From Capra hircus (lineage: Eukaryota > Chordata > Mammalia > Artiodactyla > Bovidae), in NCBI RefSeq assembly GCF_001704415.2, contig NC_030811.1:52565591-52629590 (forward strand): a stretch of 64,000 nucleotides of DNA. Reading direction: 5' to 3'. The notes beneath the pieces were generated by a model, which was not told where the DNA came from, made no database searches, and saw only the letters and a list, made by a program, of their open reading frames with translations. The translations under genes were made by a program, and so were the position numbers. Shown here one piece after another: positions 34,497 through 46,305 of this stretch. Position 1 is the stretch's first letter. Every line of letters starts with the position of its first letter.

Positions 34497-36079
34497 CCTC
34501 CCATGGACCCCCTTGTGACCAGAAGCACATATTGCCAGACAGCTGGCCAGGGCCAGGGGTGCAGTCTGTGATCACAGGAGAGAGGAGCTGCTTTGACCTC
34601 ATTAGTGCCGTTCTCCTAATTGAGTCTAGTATTCACAGACTACAGCTACCCGGGTGCATTTTACAGAGAAAAATCTGTTAATAACATTGAAGAGTCCAAG
34701 CACTATTTTCTCTAGTGAGATTTTAGGTGTTGCCCCTCCTAATGTCTACTGCCTTTCGGCAGAATCTGATGATGCTACAGCAAGCATGCCTGAATCAACA
34801 GTGGTTTGTGGCTGTCAGAGAACATGCAGATCACACATTTCTATCTTGGTCAAACTGAAAGTGTAGAGAAAAGCCCGAGAAATGCTTACAGAACAGGGGA
34901 CATCCTATATGTTTCTGATCTGAGCCTACAGGTGGGTGTTAGAAGGGAGAGAATATGACGGGGGCTTTGGGTGTATGTTAGGAATGGCTTGAAAGGAAGT
35001 TTGCCAGTCAGATGCTTTACTTGGACTCTTTGTGGGATTTATTCATCCTCCAGACTTACTGGCTTTTAATTAAAGAGTAAATTCCACTCCAACAGAACCA
35101 TGCCCTGTGCATATGGAATGGTTGATTCTCTATAGTTTTCAAACATTTGTTGATGGCTTACTCTGCTCACAACTCTTTCACCCAGTTCCTGCTCCTTCAT
35201 TTGGAAGTCCTAGCCCTGACTTCCTCATCCCCTGTTGGGGGTGGGGGATGTTTGTCAAGCCCTTTTCATGGGTGACCCTGAGACCATCTGACATATTAGC
35301 CAACCAGAGAATGAGGTCTAGACCAAGATAACTAATATTTGCATTTGTCTTTCCATTCCATAGAAAAGAATTAAGAGACCGATTCTGATTCTTCAAATGG
35401 TCTTCGTTTTCTACATTCCCCGCCCCCCAACCCCAACAGAGGTAACCTGCGCCCTGTGCCAAATGCCTTTCCCAACAGCTGTTTGGTGATTCTGTGTCAC
35501 TGGGCTCACTGTAAAATCAGGCATATCCTTTTAATTACCTGTTCATATTTCAGCCATGCCGAGCTCCATGGCACTGAGAGAGGGGATAAACCTTCATTGT
35601 AATGGATTTTTAGTAAGACTATCTCAGAGATAAGAGTCCTAAATCTTGGCAGTCTCTTTAGAGCACACACTTTGTGATTGCACACAAATTCTTGGCTCCC
35701 CAGAGCCGTGTTGTAAGTGGAGTGCACTGTGTAGGGCTAGGTAATAAGATACTGCAGATACATTTGAGAGCAAGGTACACTTCTGCTTTATTTATGAAGA
35801 TAGACATGCTGGTTGAGGGCTTAATCACAGCTGATAAATCATTTTAAGAAAGCCTATTAGAACCATATGCTGATTTTTTTGCATTAATATAGTGTGTCTG
35901 TTTCTAGTCTAATAAGACAGGATTTTCTCTCATGCTCTCTGTGTCTCTCCAGTGTGGACTGTTTATCTGTTTAAGTGGTATCACTTGTGTGGGAGCATTT
36001 ATCTCTTTAAGAGGTACCATTAATAAAAGAAGGTGAAAGGGGGAAGGAAACATGAGTGAAGGGGCCCATTGCACAATGC

Positions 36080-36082
<3 letters not shown>

Positions 36083-36115
<33 letters not shown>
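36083..36115. repeat. (TG)n microsatellite, 33 bp
   Basis: Uninterrupted TG run. Confidence 0.97.
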
Positions 36116-36117
<2 letters not shown>

Positions 36118-36602
36118 ATGGTATTACAAAGGAAAGAGTCAAAAAGCTGAGAACAGGAAACATCTCAATTAGAGTTTCGGAAGACTGTGGATTGGTCTTC
36201 ACTCAGCATAAGGTAGTCATTTCAGCCCAGGTGGTTATAATACTGTAGTAAAAGATTATCTGAATACGGGGGAGTGCGCACTGACATTTTGGTTACCTCA
36301 CTTCTCCCCAAGCTAGCAGAGGTCTGCCCCAGGAACAGGTCCCAGGGCTCTTTAATGAGAGACATATTGGGGCTCCAACTTGGAGCCAAGTTCTGTTTAT
36401 CACTAATTGCAGGGGTGCCTTGCAGATCTTTTCTATTATTTCCTGATTATACCCCTGCTCTTTTTATTATCTTGCCAAAATTCAAACAGTAATAATTGCA
36501 TGATTTGTTTATTTATAACCCCTTCTACTGTGCCAATCATTGTATTTAATAGATTTTTAAAACAGTGATAGCCTTTACCAAATTAATGGATGTCTTTTCA
36601 GT

Positions 36603-36824
36603 GGCACCCCACTCCAGGAGCCTGGAAGGCTGCAGTCCATGGGGTCGCTGAGGGTCGGACACCACTGAGCGACTTCACTTTCACTTTTCACTTTCATGCA
36701 TTGGAGAAGGCAATGGCACCCTACTCCAGTATTCTTGCCTGGAGAATCTCAGGGATAGGGTAGCCTGGTGGGCTGCCATCTATGGGGTCGCACAGAGTCG
36801 GACATGACTGAAGTGACTTAGCAT
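36603..36824 (+). mobile_element. Bov-A2 dimeric SINE, first monomer internally deleted
   Basis: Two Bov-A monomers: ggcaccccactccagg then gtccatggggtcgctgaggg and cactttcacttttcacttt; second monomer from ggagaaggcaatggcacc to gacttagcat. The first lacks most of its centre. Confidence 0.9.
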
Positions 36825-37194
36825 TTACCTTCCACAGAGAAGCCATGTATTGGTGAATCTAACTTGGCATTCTTCAGAGTGTTTCTATGACCCTCCCTCC
36901 CCAGAATCTTGTGTTTTTGATCATATAAATTAGGGCTGATTTTGGTGCACAGAGTTTGCATGCCAGGAAGATGTTTTAGGAAAGGATATTAATTTATCCT
37001 TTAGGAGTACATCCATGTTGGGTTCTATGACTCCTGAGTTTCTTTGCAACTCAGTTTTCATGATTTGTCTGAAAACTGAGTTTAGAGATAAAGATACAGG
37101 AAAAGCCCATTTTATACAAATTTAGACAGAGTGGGGATACCTGACACCAAATGAATTGGAATTGAGATTATGAACTAGTAATCATAAAATTCAC
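36825..37194 (+). other. Intron C, no named element
   Basis: No exon or transposon recognised. Confidence 0.5.
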
Positions 37195-37385
37195 TACCAT
37201 TTATTTATGGGTCCCTACTATTTGTCAGGCACAGTGATAGAAGTTTTGTTTGCATTATTCCCTGATCATTACAATACTATGATGGTTTTTACCTTCATTT
37301 AACATAATAAGAAGCTAAAGCTTAAGAGTTTAGTTTACTGAAAGTGACCAAGCTCAGAGTTGCAGATCCAGTATTTGTACATAGG
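37195..37385 (-). mobile_element. MIR SINE
   Basis: Antisense MIR order: ctactatttgtcaggcacagtg, cattattccctgatcattac, gaagctaaagcttaagag. Confidence 0.7.
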
Positions 37386-37397
37386 TCTGTCTGCTGG

Positions 37398-37513
37398 ATG
37401 GAGAAGGAAGTGGCAACCCACTCCAGGATTCTTGCCTAGAGAATCCCATGGACGGAGGAACCTAGTGGGCTACAGTCCATAGGGTTGCAAAGATTCAGAC
37501 ACGACTGAGAGAC

Positions 37514-37515
<2 letters not shown>
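37398..37515 (+). mobile_element. Bov-A/Bov-tA SINE 3' portion
   Basis: ggagaaggaagtggcaaccc through gacacgactgagagactaa, 5' part missing; runs straight into a long (AC)n. Confidence 0.9.

Positions 37516-37578
<63 letters not shown>
37516..37578. repeat. (AC)n microsatellite, 63 bp, on SINE tail
   Basis: Pure AC run grown from the aacacac end of the SINE; the longest dinucleotide tract in the window. Confidence 0.98.
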
Positions 37579-37582
<4 letters not shown>

Positions 37583-38439
37583 CAGCTGGAAAATTCCTGT
37601 GCTTCCCATTATTTCAGATCGCCTCTATTGCCTCTATCTTCATTCCCTTATGGTACCTGTGTGTTTTAACATACGTGCTAATTTACTTTAAAAAATGCTC
37701 AGTAGAAGCTTTGCAAAGCATCACACTCTGCTTGATCTGCGCAAATACATGAAAAAATTTTGAGTGCACCCACCCACTCTACCCTGGTCTTTAAAAATTC
37801 TCCTTTAGGCCTCCAGTCTCGGCCCCAAATTCTTCCGTGTTCTGTAGCAATGGCTGCAGTAACACAGATGACCCTGAAATCTCAGGGGGAAAAAAAAAGG
37901 CTGCTTCTCTCCATAATACATTTATCAATGTCACTGAGGTCACACAGTCTACCATCACTGCCTTGCTTACCAAAATACATAATTCCCGGTCCAAACCAGA
38001 CCTGGGACAATCTTCTCATCTCTAGTGTTGTAACATGCTCCTGCTGTGGGATATTTCCTTCCATGCCTGGTCCTGATGACCTCTGTTTTCCTGGAATAAA
38101 ATGAACATTTGCTGAGTGGGGCTGTATTTGGAGTTTACATTAGATTCTAATAGAGTAATGCCTGGAGGAATGATTGCCCCTGAGGAGAGAGCACACTAAA
38201 GAGAATGCTGCTGTGGTCTCTTAGGATTGCTTTGGATTGGGCAATGGGGGTTGCTACACCATTATTTCTGGGTGTAATAGGAATTGGGGTAGCAGGATAG
38301 AGTAATTTCTGATACGTAGGCTGTGGTCAGTGTTATATTTATATTTAACCATTGGATTTTAAAAGAAAGCTTTGCCATGAACCTCCCTCCAACTTCAACT
38401 TCCTCCACTGGAAATATTTCTATTCTGTCCTCCCGATTC
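37579..38439 (+). other. Intron C, no named element
   Basis: No exon or element recognised. Confidence 0.5.
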
Positions 38440-38545
38440 AATCCAACAAACTTTTATTGAAGGCTTAATATGTCCCAGGTGTTGTACTAGGTGGGCCAGG
38501 TGCCAAGGCTATGTTCCAGTAGGGGAGCCACTAGTCTAAGGGTCT
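38440..38545 (-). mobile_element. L2 3'-end fragment
   Basis: caacaaacttttattgaagg, gtgttgtactaggtggg: antisense L2 tail. Confidence 0.6.
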
Positions 38546-38629
38546 GGGGGGTAGGTTTGGCCTTCTTGATGGGTCCTAAGCTCCTGTGGAATCAGGGGTA
38601 CAATGGAAATAACAGTGACTGTGGCAGCT

Positions 38630-39372
38630 CAGTTTAGCTGCAGATTCTTCATGACCTGACCCTTACTTAATTTCCCAGTTTTCTTTTTTGTGTTATTTTC
38701 TCTCATGTGTTTTTTGCTCCAGAAAAGTGGAATAAGACCTCCCTTCCCTAAATTCTTAGTAGCTCAGACAATAAAGAATCTGCCTGCAATGCAGGAGACC
38801 CAGATTCGATCCCTGGGTCAGGAAGATCGTCTGGAGGAGGAAATGGCAACCCACTCCAGTATCCTTGCTTAGAGAATTCCATGGACAGAGAAGCCTGGCA
38901 GGCTACAGTCCACAGGGTCGCAGAGTTGGACACGACTGAGCAACTGTCACTCCCTAAATCTATCTGTGGCTTCCCCACCTCATTGTGTTTAAGTACACAG
39001 TTATCTTCACCTGGAAGGTTTCCCCCTCTGCTCATCTCTGACCAACTCTAACCCATCTGTGAAGGCCTATGTCAGATGCCACGCCCATGAAGCCTTCTCT
39101 AATTCCTCCCCACCTGATGCGACCTTGGCCTCCTCTGACTTCCCACGTTGCTTTTCAAGTGCTTCTTATGGCACTTCTCCCTGCCTATCTCATGTTCTCA
39201 TATTTACTGCATTTTCCCATCTCCCCTGAACTGTAAGCTATGTGGTTGCAAGGTACTGCCTATCCCTTCCATCACTCCCAGCACCATTGTCTCATTTGTG
39301 GAAGAAGTTTCATGAAGAATTATTAGAATGAGTGAATAAATGAACATGAATGCATGCATGAATGAATGTCTT
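38630..39372 (+). mobile_element. L2 LINE 3' region, interrupted by Bov-tA
   Basis: Sense L2 text: cagattcttcatgacctgac; then ccacctcattgtg, cacctggaaggtttccccc, tgtgaaggcctatgtcagatg, catgaagccttctctaattc, and an end in tandem gaatg/catg units typical of the L2 3' terminus. Confidence 0.8.
38757..38950 (+). mobile_element. Bov-tA-type SINE in L2, with target-site duplication
   Basis: Sense copy (aagaatctgcctgcaatgc to cacgactgagcaac). Flanks TCCCTAAATTCT (38745-38756) and TCCCTAAATCT (38951-38961) are a near-perfect target-site duplication. Confidence 0.93.
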
Positions 39373-39537
39373 CATGCAGCAAGATTACCTGGTTTATCTG
39401 CGGCAAGCAGAGCTGAAGTGCCTTCTATAGCATTGTGAGAGATGTCTTAAAGAGTTTCAGTATCCATTTTCCTTATAAGAAATATGCTAATTCATGAAAG
39501 AGCTAGGATGACTAGGATGAAAAATATCCAAGAACAT

Positions 39538-41558
39538 CAGTTCAGTTCAGTCGCTCAGTCATGTCCGACTGTTTGCAACCCCACGAGTTGCAGCGTGTCA
39601 GGCCTCCCTGTCCATCACCAACTCCTGGAGTTTATCCAAACTCGTGTCCATCGAGTCGGTCATGCTATCTGGCCATCTCATCCTCTGTCATCCCCTTCTC
39701 CTCCTGCCCCCAATCCCTCCCAGCATCAGGGTCTTTTCCAATGAGTCAACTCTTCGCATGAGGTGGCCAAAGTATTTGAGTTTCAGCTTCAGCATCAGTC
39801 CTTCCAAAGAACACCCAGGACTAATCTCCTTTAGGATGGACTGGTTGTATTTCCTTGCAGTCCAAGGGACTCTCAAGAGTCTTCTCCAACACCACAGTTC
39901 AAAAGCATCCATTCTTCGGCACTCAGTCTTCTTCACAGTCCAACTATCACATCCATACATGACCACTGGAAAAACCATACCCTTGACTAGATGGACCTTT
40001 GTTGGCAAAGTAATGTCTCTGCTTTTTAATATGCTATCTAGGTTGGTCATATCTTTCCTTCCAAGGAGTAAGCGTCTTTTAATTTCATGGCTGCAGTCAC
40101 CATCCGCAGTGATTTTGGAGCCCCCCAAAAATAAAGTCTGACACTGCTTCCTCTGTTTCTCCTTCTATTTCCCATGAAGTGATGGGACCTGATGCCATGA
40201 TCTTAGTTTTCTGAATGTTGAGCTTTAAGCCAACTTTTTCACTCTCCTCTTTCACTTTCATCAAGAGGCTTTTTAGTTCCTCTTCACTTTCTGCCATAAG
40301 GGTGGTGTCATCTGCATATCTGAGGTTATTGATATTTCTCCCGACAATCTTGATTCCAGCTTGTGCTTCTTCCAGTCCAGCGTTTCTCATGATGTACTGT
40401 GCATATAAGTTAAATAAGCAGGGTGACAATATACAGCCTTGACTTACTCCTTTTCTTATTTGGAACCAGTCTGTTGTTCCATGTTCAGTTCTAACTGTTG
40501 CTTCCTGACCTGCATACAGATTTCTCAAGAGGGAGGTCAGGTGGTCTGGTATTCCCATCTCTTTCAGAATTTTCCACAGTTTATTGTGATCCACACAGTC
40601 AAAGGCTTTGGCATAGTTAATACAGCAGAAATAGATGTTTTTCTGGAACTCTCTAGCTTTTTTGATGATCTAGCAGATGTTGGCAGTTTGATCTCATTTC
40701 CTCTGCCTTATCTAAAATCAGCTTGACCATCTGGAAGTTCACAGTTCATGTATTGCTGAAGCCTGGCTTGGAGAATTTTGAGCATTACTTCACTAGCGTG
40801 TGAGATGAGTGCAGTTGTACGGTAGTTTGAGCATTCTTTGGCATTGCCTTTCTTTGGGATTGGAATGAAAACTGACCTTTTCCAGTCCTGTGGCCACTGC
40901 TGAGTTTTCCAAATGTGCTGGCATATTGAGTGCAGCACTTTCACAGCATCCTCTTTCAGGATTTGAAATAGCTCCACTGGAATTCCATCATCTCCACTAG
41001 CTTTGCTCGTAATGATGCTTCCTAAGGCCCACTTGACTTCACATTCCAGGATGTCTGGCTCTAGGTGAGTTATCACACCATCGTGATTATCTGGGTCATG
41101 AAACTCTTTTTGTACAGGTCTTCTGTATATTCTTGCTACCTCTTCTTAATATCTTCTGCTTCTGTTAGGTCCATACCATTTCTGTCCTTTATCGAGCCCA
41201 TCTTTGCATGAAATGTTCCCTTAGTATCTCTAATTTTCTCGAAGAGATCTCTGTCTTTCCCATTCTGTTGTTTTCCTCTATTTCTTTGCATTGATCACTG
41301 AGGAAGGCTTTCTTATCTCTCCTTGCTATTCTTTGGAACTCTGCATTCAGATGGGTATATCTTTCCTTTTCTCCTTTGCTTTTCACTTCTCTTCTTTTCA
41401 TAGCTATTTGTAAGGCCTCCTCAGACAGCCATTTTGCTTTTTTGCATTTCTTTTCCATGGAGATGGTCTTGATCCCTGTCTCCTGAACAGTGTCACGAAC
41501 CTCTGTCCATATTTCCTCAGGCACTCCGTATCAGATCTAGTCCCTTAAATCTATGTTC
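39538..41558 (-). mobile_element. BovB LINE, 2.0 kb, with perfect 11-bp target-site duplication
   Basis: Longest BovB in the window. TCCAAGAACAT occurs at 39527-39537 and 41559-41569, so the insertion is 39538-41558. The left end has the reversed ttcag tail; the right end is a 5' truncation within the ORF, upstream of the RT domain. Confidence 0.95.
39688..41524 (-). pseudogene. Broken BovB ORF (linker, reverse transcriptase, C-terminal region)
   Basis: Read on the minus strand from right to left: 41524-41189 encodes a pre-RT segment (KWLSEEALQIAMKRREVK); 41076-40708 the start of the RT fold (ASGDDGIPVELFQILKEDAV, FIPIPKKGNAKECSNYR); 40594-40097 the palm with GVSQGCILSPCLFNLYAQYI and the catalytic LRYADDTTL; 40128-39688 the C-terminal region (YGCDSWTVKK, LKYFGHLMRR). 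The pieces are separated by frame changes or stops, and the N-terminal endonuclease is missing, so no active protein can be made. Confidence 0.9.
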
Positions 41559-41569
41559 TCCAAGAACAT

Positions 41570-42960
41570 AGTTATGTGTTAATAGCAATCCTGTGTAGAG
41601 AATCTTGAATTGAAAGCAAGAAGGCTGTGAATGAGAAATTCATCTGTTTGTTCAGCAGTGTTGTATAGCTGTCAGTCATTGGGATATATAAGGTATCATT
41701 TAAAATGTCAGCATTTACAATAAAATGTTTTGTGCTGTAGTAGTAAAATAGGCCAAAGCTAAAGATTTCTTAATGCATTGTTGTGTGTATGTGAGTATGA
41801 GGTAGAGTGGTAGGTTAGGTAGGTTAATTAACCTAACATAGGTGGCGAAACTAATTATTTATCTCCTAAAGTGTTCTTGAAGATGGATGAACTTGCTATG
41901 TAAAGCACTGTAATGTTAATGCAGTGGTACTCAATAATTCTTATTTTCTTTCCCTTCAGTATATGTATACCCAAGGATCAGAGGCTGCTGAGACTTTAGT
42001 ACCAAATCTGTGATGGAAATTAAGCACATACACTGTTCCCAAAATTTTAACTGGATTTTAAGTGGTAGTTGTGACTCAGAAGTGCCTTTCATCACTGTAA
42101 TGGGCCAAGAGACTAAAACCTTCCAAAGGCTTTAGTCACAACTCAGAGGTGGGTTTGGTGTCTATGATCCATACCCAGCAGGAGATAGTCTCTTGTTGTT
42201 ATAGGTGATTCTTATATGAATCCAGAGTCTCAGAGCTTCCCACAAATTTCCTTTCACTACCCAGGTACTGAGTATACCCACTATTTATTTTTAGGGAGAT
42301 TTAGCAGATGTGGGCTAGGCTGACTTCCAGGTCAGAAGAATTGTTCAAGGATGCTTTCTTCCATGCAATGTAATAGAAGTTCCCATGGAACAGATTGGAG
42401 TGAAACTTTATCATCTCTAGAACACAGTCATCTGTTCCTCAGTCATTTATCCACAGAATTGCTGATCTCACAGATACCATCTTACATAGTCTTCTTTGGC
42501 ATTTAAGTAGCTTCCTGGAATGATGTGTTTCTTCCAGTGTCTGGGTGTTGAGAACCATCAGAATTTTGGTTACTGTAGAACATTGCTGGTAAAAAAAATA
42601 AATAAACCTTCTTTGGGGCAGATCTACCATCAAGGTTGATCTTGCCAAACTATGAGTCCGTAGTTTAGGCAAGTTTGGCCTGATTGGAAAAAACAGTCTG
42701 TGTGGCCATGTGGCCTGGGCATGCTGGACATTTCAAAGCCAGCTACACACTAGAGAGGTGCTGCTTGGCTGCTAGTCCTGGTCCTTCTGGGGAAGTGGTC
42801 CAGGGGAGAATATGGATATGTTCAAGGTCCACAGCAGCTTGGAGCACAGGCATGAACCATGCAGTTCATTCATTCTTGTTTTCTCTTTTGCTATGAATAT
42901 TATGGACCCAGTGAGGCCCTCTACTCTCTGCATGTGGTATTTAATTTATCCACACTTTAA
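41570..42960 (+). other. Intron C, 1.4 kb without named elements
   Basis: Contains a perfect 16-bp palindrome at 41820-41835. No exon recognised. Confidence 0.5.
41820..41835. repeat. Perfect 16-bp palindrome
   Basis: TAGGTTAATTAACCTA is its own reverse complement. Contains a TTAATTAA core. Confidence 0.95.
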
Positions 42961-42973
42961 GACCTAGACTCTA

Positions 42974-43186
42974 ACCTCGGTGGCTCAGTAGGTAAAGTGT
43001 CTGCCTGCAATGTAGGAGACCTGGGTTCAATCCCTGGGTTGGGAAGATCCCCTGGAGAAGGAAATGGCTACCCACTCCAGTACTCTTGCCTGGAAATTCC
43101 CATGGATGGAGGAGCATGGTAGGCTACAGTCCATGGGGTCACAAAGAGTCGGACATGACTGAGCAACTTCTCTTTCTTTTCCTTAG
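42974..43186 (+). mobile_element. Bov-tA-type SINE with target-site duplication
   Basis: Sense copy, well preserved (ggtggctcagtaggtaaag to catgactgagcaac). Flanks GACCTAGACTCTA (42961-42973) and GACCCAGACTCTA (43187-43199), one mismatch in 13. Confidence 0.95.
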
Positions 43187-43474
43187 GACCCAGACTCTAC
43201 ACCCTTTACCAATAATGAGAAAACTGGGAAATATTAAATCCACGATGATGGCAGAATGTTTACTCTTTCACCTTGTATCAAAGGAGGACAATTCCATCAG
43301 GGAATTAGAGCTGAGACATGATATGCACCCTGACCAGTTGCAGTAATTCTTGCTGAAATGGGCTTTTCCAGTTTCAAAGAACTAGTTTGGAACCATCACA
43401 ACCACGATTATTATTATCCCTTCCTAATTATGAGCTGAGAGACCAGCCTTTTGCCCCAATAAAAGCCTGTCCTT

Positions 43475-43662
43475 GGGACTTCCTTTGCAGTTCAGTGGTT
43501 AAGATTTCACCTTCCAATGCAAGGGGTACAGGTTCAATCCCTGGTTGGGGAGCTAAGATTCCACATGTTTCGTGGCCAAAAAACCAAAACGTGAAACAGA
43601 AACAAATTGTAACAAATTCAATAAAGACTTTAAAAATGGTTCGCATTAAAAAAAAAATCTCA
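43475..43662 (+). mobile_element. CHR-type tRNA-derived SINE
   Basis: Sense copy: gggacttcctttgcagttca, gtggttaagatttcacc, ggttcaatccctggttgggg, cgtggccaaaaaacc, with an A-rich end. Confidence 0.85.
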
Positions 43663-43794
43663 AAAGCAAAAAGAGCCTGCCATCCTTTCTTTCCTTTCGC
43701 TGCTAGAACCAAATACCAAGGTCAGTGCCACATAGTACTTCTATTTTATGGTTTATCAAAATGCCTTCCCTGGGAAACTGCTCCTGAGAAATAG

Positions 43795-43955
43795 GCTGCA
43801 TCAGAATCACCAGCATCATCAGTATCACCTGGGAACTTGCTGAAAGGACAAAATCTGGAGCCCCACTCCAGACCGATTCTCTAAGTCTGAGCATGGCAAG
43901 TCCCAAAGGGTGATATCACTGGTCTGGAGACTGTACTTTGAAAACCACTCTTGTA
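43795..43955 (+). mobile_element. MER20-like hAT DNA transposon fossil
   Basis: catcatcagtatcacctggg, aacttgctgaaagg, gccccactccagaccgattc, ctttgaaaaccact: the order of a common non-autonomous hAT-Charlie element. I recall it as MER20; the name is less sure than the class. Confidence 0.6.
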
Positions 43956-44224
43956 AGGAACTTCTGCTCTATGCAGTCCTTTGTCAAGAGGTTCACTATT
44001 TGTTTAACTTCATCCTTCTCTTAGGGGTTCACAATGTACATTGGCATTTTAAGGGCTTGAAGAGGTCCTGAGTGAAAGAAGCGTTGGTCAGCCCACCATT
44101 TTTCTAGCTTCTGATTTGACCACAGAACCCTTTTCTTTCTGTGGAAGAGCCCTTAATATTCCATGGAGCTAGAATCCTTTGAAACCATCTTTGCATGACT
44201 GCCATGGAAAGAGCTTGAGATACC

Positions 44225-44380
44225 CTGACTTACTGGTTTTATGGCCTTACCAAGTCACCTGTCTAGTCTGAGCTTCTGTTTCTATCTACCTGATAAAGTT
44301 ATGGGGAGGTTTAGGTATAATTACATGTAAAGGGTCTAGCAAATAGCTTGACACATAGAATAGACTCAATAAGTGGAAAC
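44225..44380 (+). mobile_element. MIR SINE
   Basis: Sense MIR text, ending in gtctagcaaatagcttgaca and gactcaataagtgg. Confidence 0.65.
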
Positions 44381-44548
44381 TATGTTTCGTCTAGCTCACG
44401 TCAGGGCTATGTTGGCATCTGTTCCACCCACATTCTCTTTTAATGTATGGTCACTCTGGGACATTTTGAATGTGTCCAAAGATTTCTTGAAATGTGGGCC
44501 CTTAGTGTCAGTCTTCAGGTGAGCAGATCTTCTTGATGTGAGCTCTAA

Positions 44549-44775
44549 CTCTTGTGCGTGCTAAGTTGCTTCAGTCGTGTCCGCTCTTTGCGACTCTATA
44601 GACTGCAGCCCACCAGGCTCCTCTGTCCATGGGATTCTCCAGGCAAGAATACTGGAGTGGATTGCCATGCCTGCCTTCAAGGGATCTTCCCAATCCAGGG
44701 ACAGAACCCACATCTCTTACGCCTCCTGCATCAGCAGGTGGGTTCTTTACCACTAGCACCACCTGGGAAGCCCGG
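44549..44775 (-). mobile_element. Bov-tA-type SINE
   Basis: Antisense full-length copy (gtgctaagttgcttcagtcg to caccacctgggaagcccg). GCTCTAA at 44542-44548 and 44776-44782 is a short candidate target-site duplication. Confidence 0.93.
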
Positions 44776-44782
44776 GCTCTAA

Positions 44783-46134
44783 TTGAGTCAGCACCAATTG
44801 TTCTGTAATTGTCAAGGGAAATAGTTTCATGATGAAGAAAAACAGCCAGCAGGATGGTTTTTGAGAATGCTGTGACATTAACCGTAAACAGCATTTTGAT
44901 TCTAAATTATGTGAGAGAAATGTGTATGCTTCAGTGTGCTATAAAAATGAGTGAGTGTGATTATAATTATTATTACCTTAACAAATGTTCTAGGTTAAAA
45001 AAAAAAGGCTTGTCATCGCTGAATTGGTGTGTTTCTCTGGAAGGGAAGAACATGATATTTTCAAGGAAAAATATGATATGTCTTCCCCTTCTTTGGCCAT
45101 CCTCTGACTATTGTCTGTCTCAGAATATCTTTGAGGGGAACCTCTACAACTTTCTGGGCTATCTATGGGCCTGTCACTTCAAGAGTGGACCTCAGAGAGG
45201 CAGTGAGAGGGTAGAGCATCAGGTGACTTTCAATAACTCCCCGTAACCGGGGTCACACCTCAGTACTTCTGACGCAACAAACTTGGAGACAGGGGACTGT
45301 GATTTATGAGGAAAGGCAGCTGATTTTTGGTTCTTCAGTGGGAGCAACTGGGGAGCTATGGTCTGGAGCATGCAACAGGTTTCCATAAATTAACTGTGTG
45401 ACCCGCTGGCCCCCTGGAAGGAGATGGGCTCCAATGTTCCCAAAATACAGGGAAGAGGATGATTGACTGTGAGACTCAGCAAAACCTGAGGCCTAGGGAG
45501 TGGATGCTGAGGGAGGGAAGGGAGCCTTCTCAGTATGGGTCCCTGCAGGGAGCCCTCTTGGCAGGCAGAAGAGGGCGGATCAGGAAAGTAGGAAAGGAGT
45601 GAGGCAAGGGGAAAAAAAAATCACAGATGTCCCAAGTTTCCACAATTTTATCAGAAAATTTTCCATGACTCATCTTGTGCCTTTCCCCCAAATTTAATAT
45701 GATAAAACCACTGCCCCAAGTATAATTAAATTGCAATTATCCAAGACCAAGAGGGTGGTGCATTTTAATCAACCTTTTCAGTCCCTCCACCACCCAATCC
45801 AAGGTGGCAAAAATAAAGGCACAAACCATCTCTCTCCCTGCTCCCATCCTGATTCCCTTGCTAATATGGCCTTCTCCAAAGGGGAGCAGAACAGAAGGCA
45901 TTCCAGAGTAATTTCCTTCCACTCAAAGGTAGTGAAATAAAGTGAAAACCGCAGAGGGGGAGCTGGAAGATTATGGTTTTGCTTATTTGTTTACTCAGCC
46001 CAACTTCAGGATATTTTCGGCTCCAGCACACTTTGCATTACTACCTTTCAGTACGGTAATCTGCCAGGGAAGTTGCTTTGATGGTGGAGCAGGGGCAGGG
46101 TTTAGGACACTTGATCACAGCACTAGCTACTTCT
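44783..46134 (+). other. Intron C, no named element
   Basis: No exon, SINE or LINE recognised over 1.35 kb. Confidence 0.5.
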
Positions 46135-46305
46135 TGCTTGGCACCTACAGTCTGCCAGGTGTCTTCCAAACATTATCTCTTATCCTGATAAGAGGCCCAT
46201 AAGACAGGTTTTATAACTTATAATTTTACTGATAAGAAAGGAAGCTCAGAAAATCAGTTATTTGCTCTTAGTCACCCAGTGGGCAGAGCAAAGATTTAAA
46301 AATTC
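46135..46305 (-). mobile_element. MIR SINE
   Basis: Antisense MIR order: acctacagtctgccaggtgtc, cattatctcttatcctgataag, gaaaggaagctcagaaaatc, cacccagtgggcagagc. Confidence 0.75.

Larger units (their letters stand above)
31387..36602 (+). other. Intron C, 5.2 kb largely free of transposons
   Basis: Apart from two microsatellites, I recognise no SINE, BovB or L2 except a possible MIR scrap near 33840-33905. No exon found. The low density of young repeats makes it a reasonable place to look for conserved non-coding elements. Confidence 0.5.
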
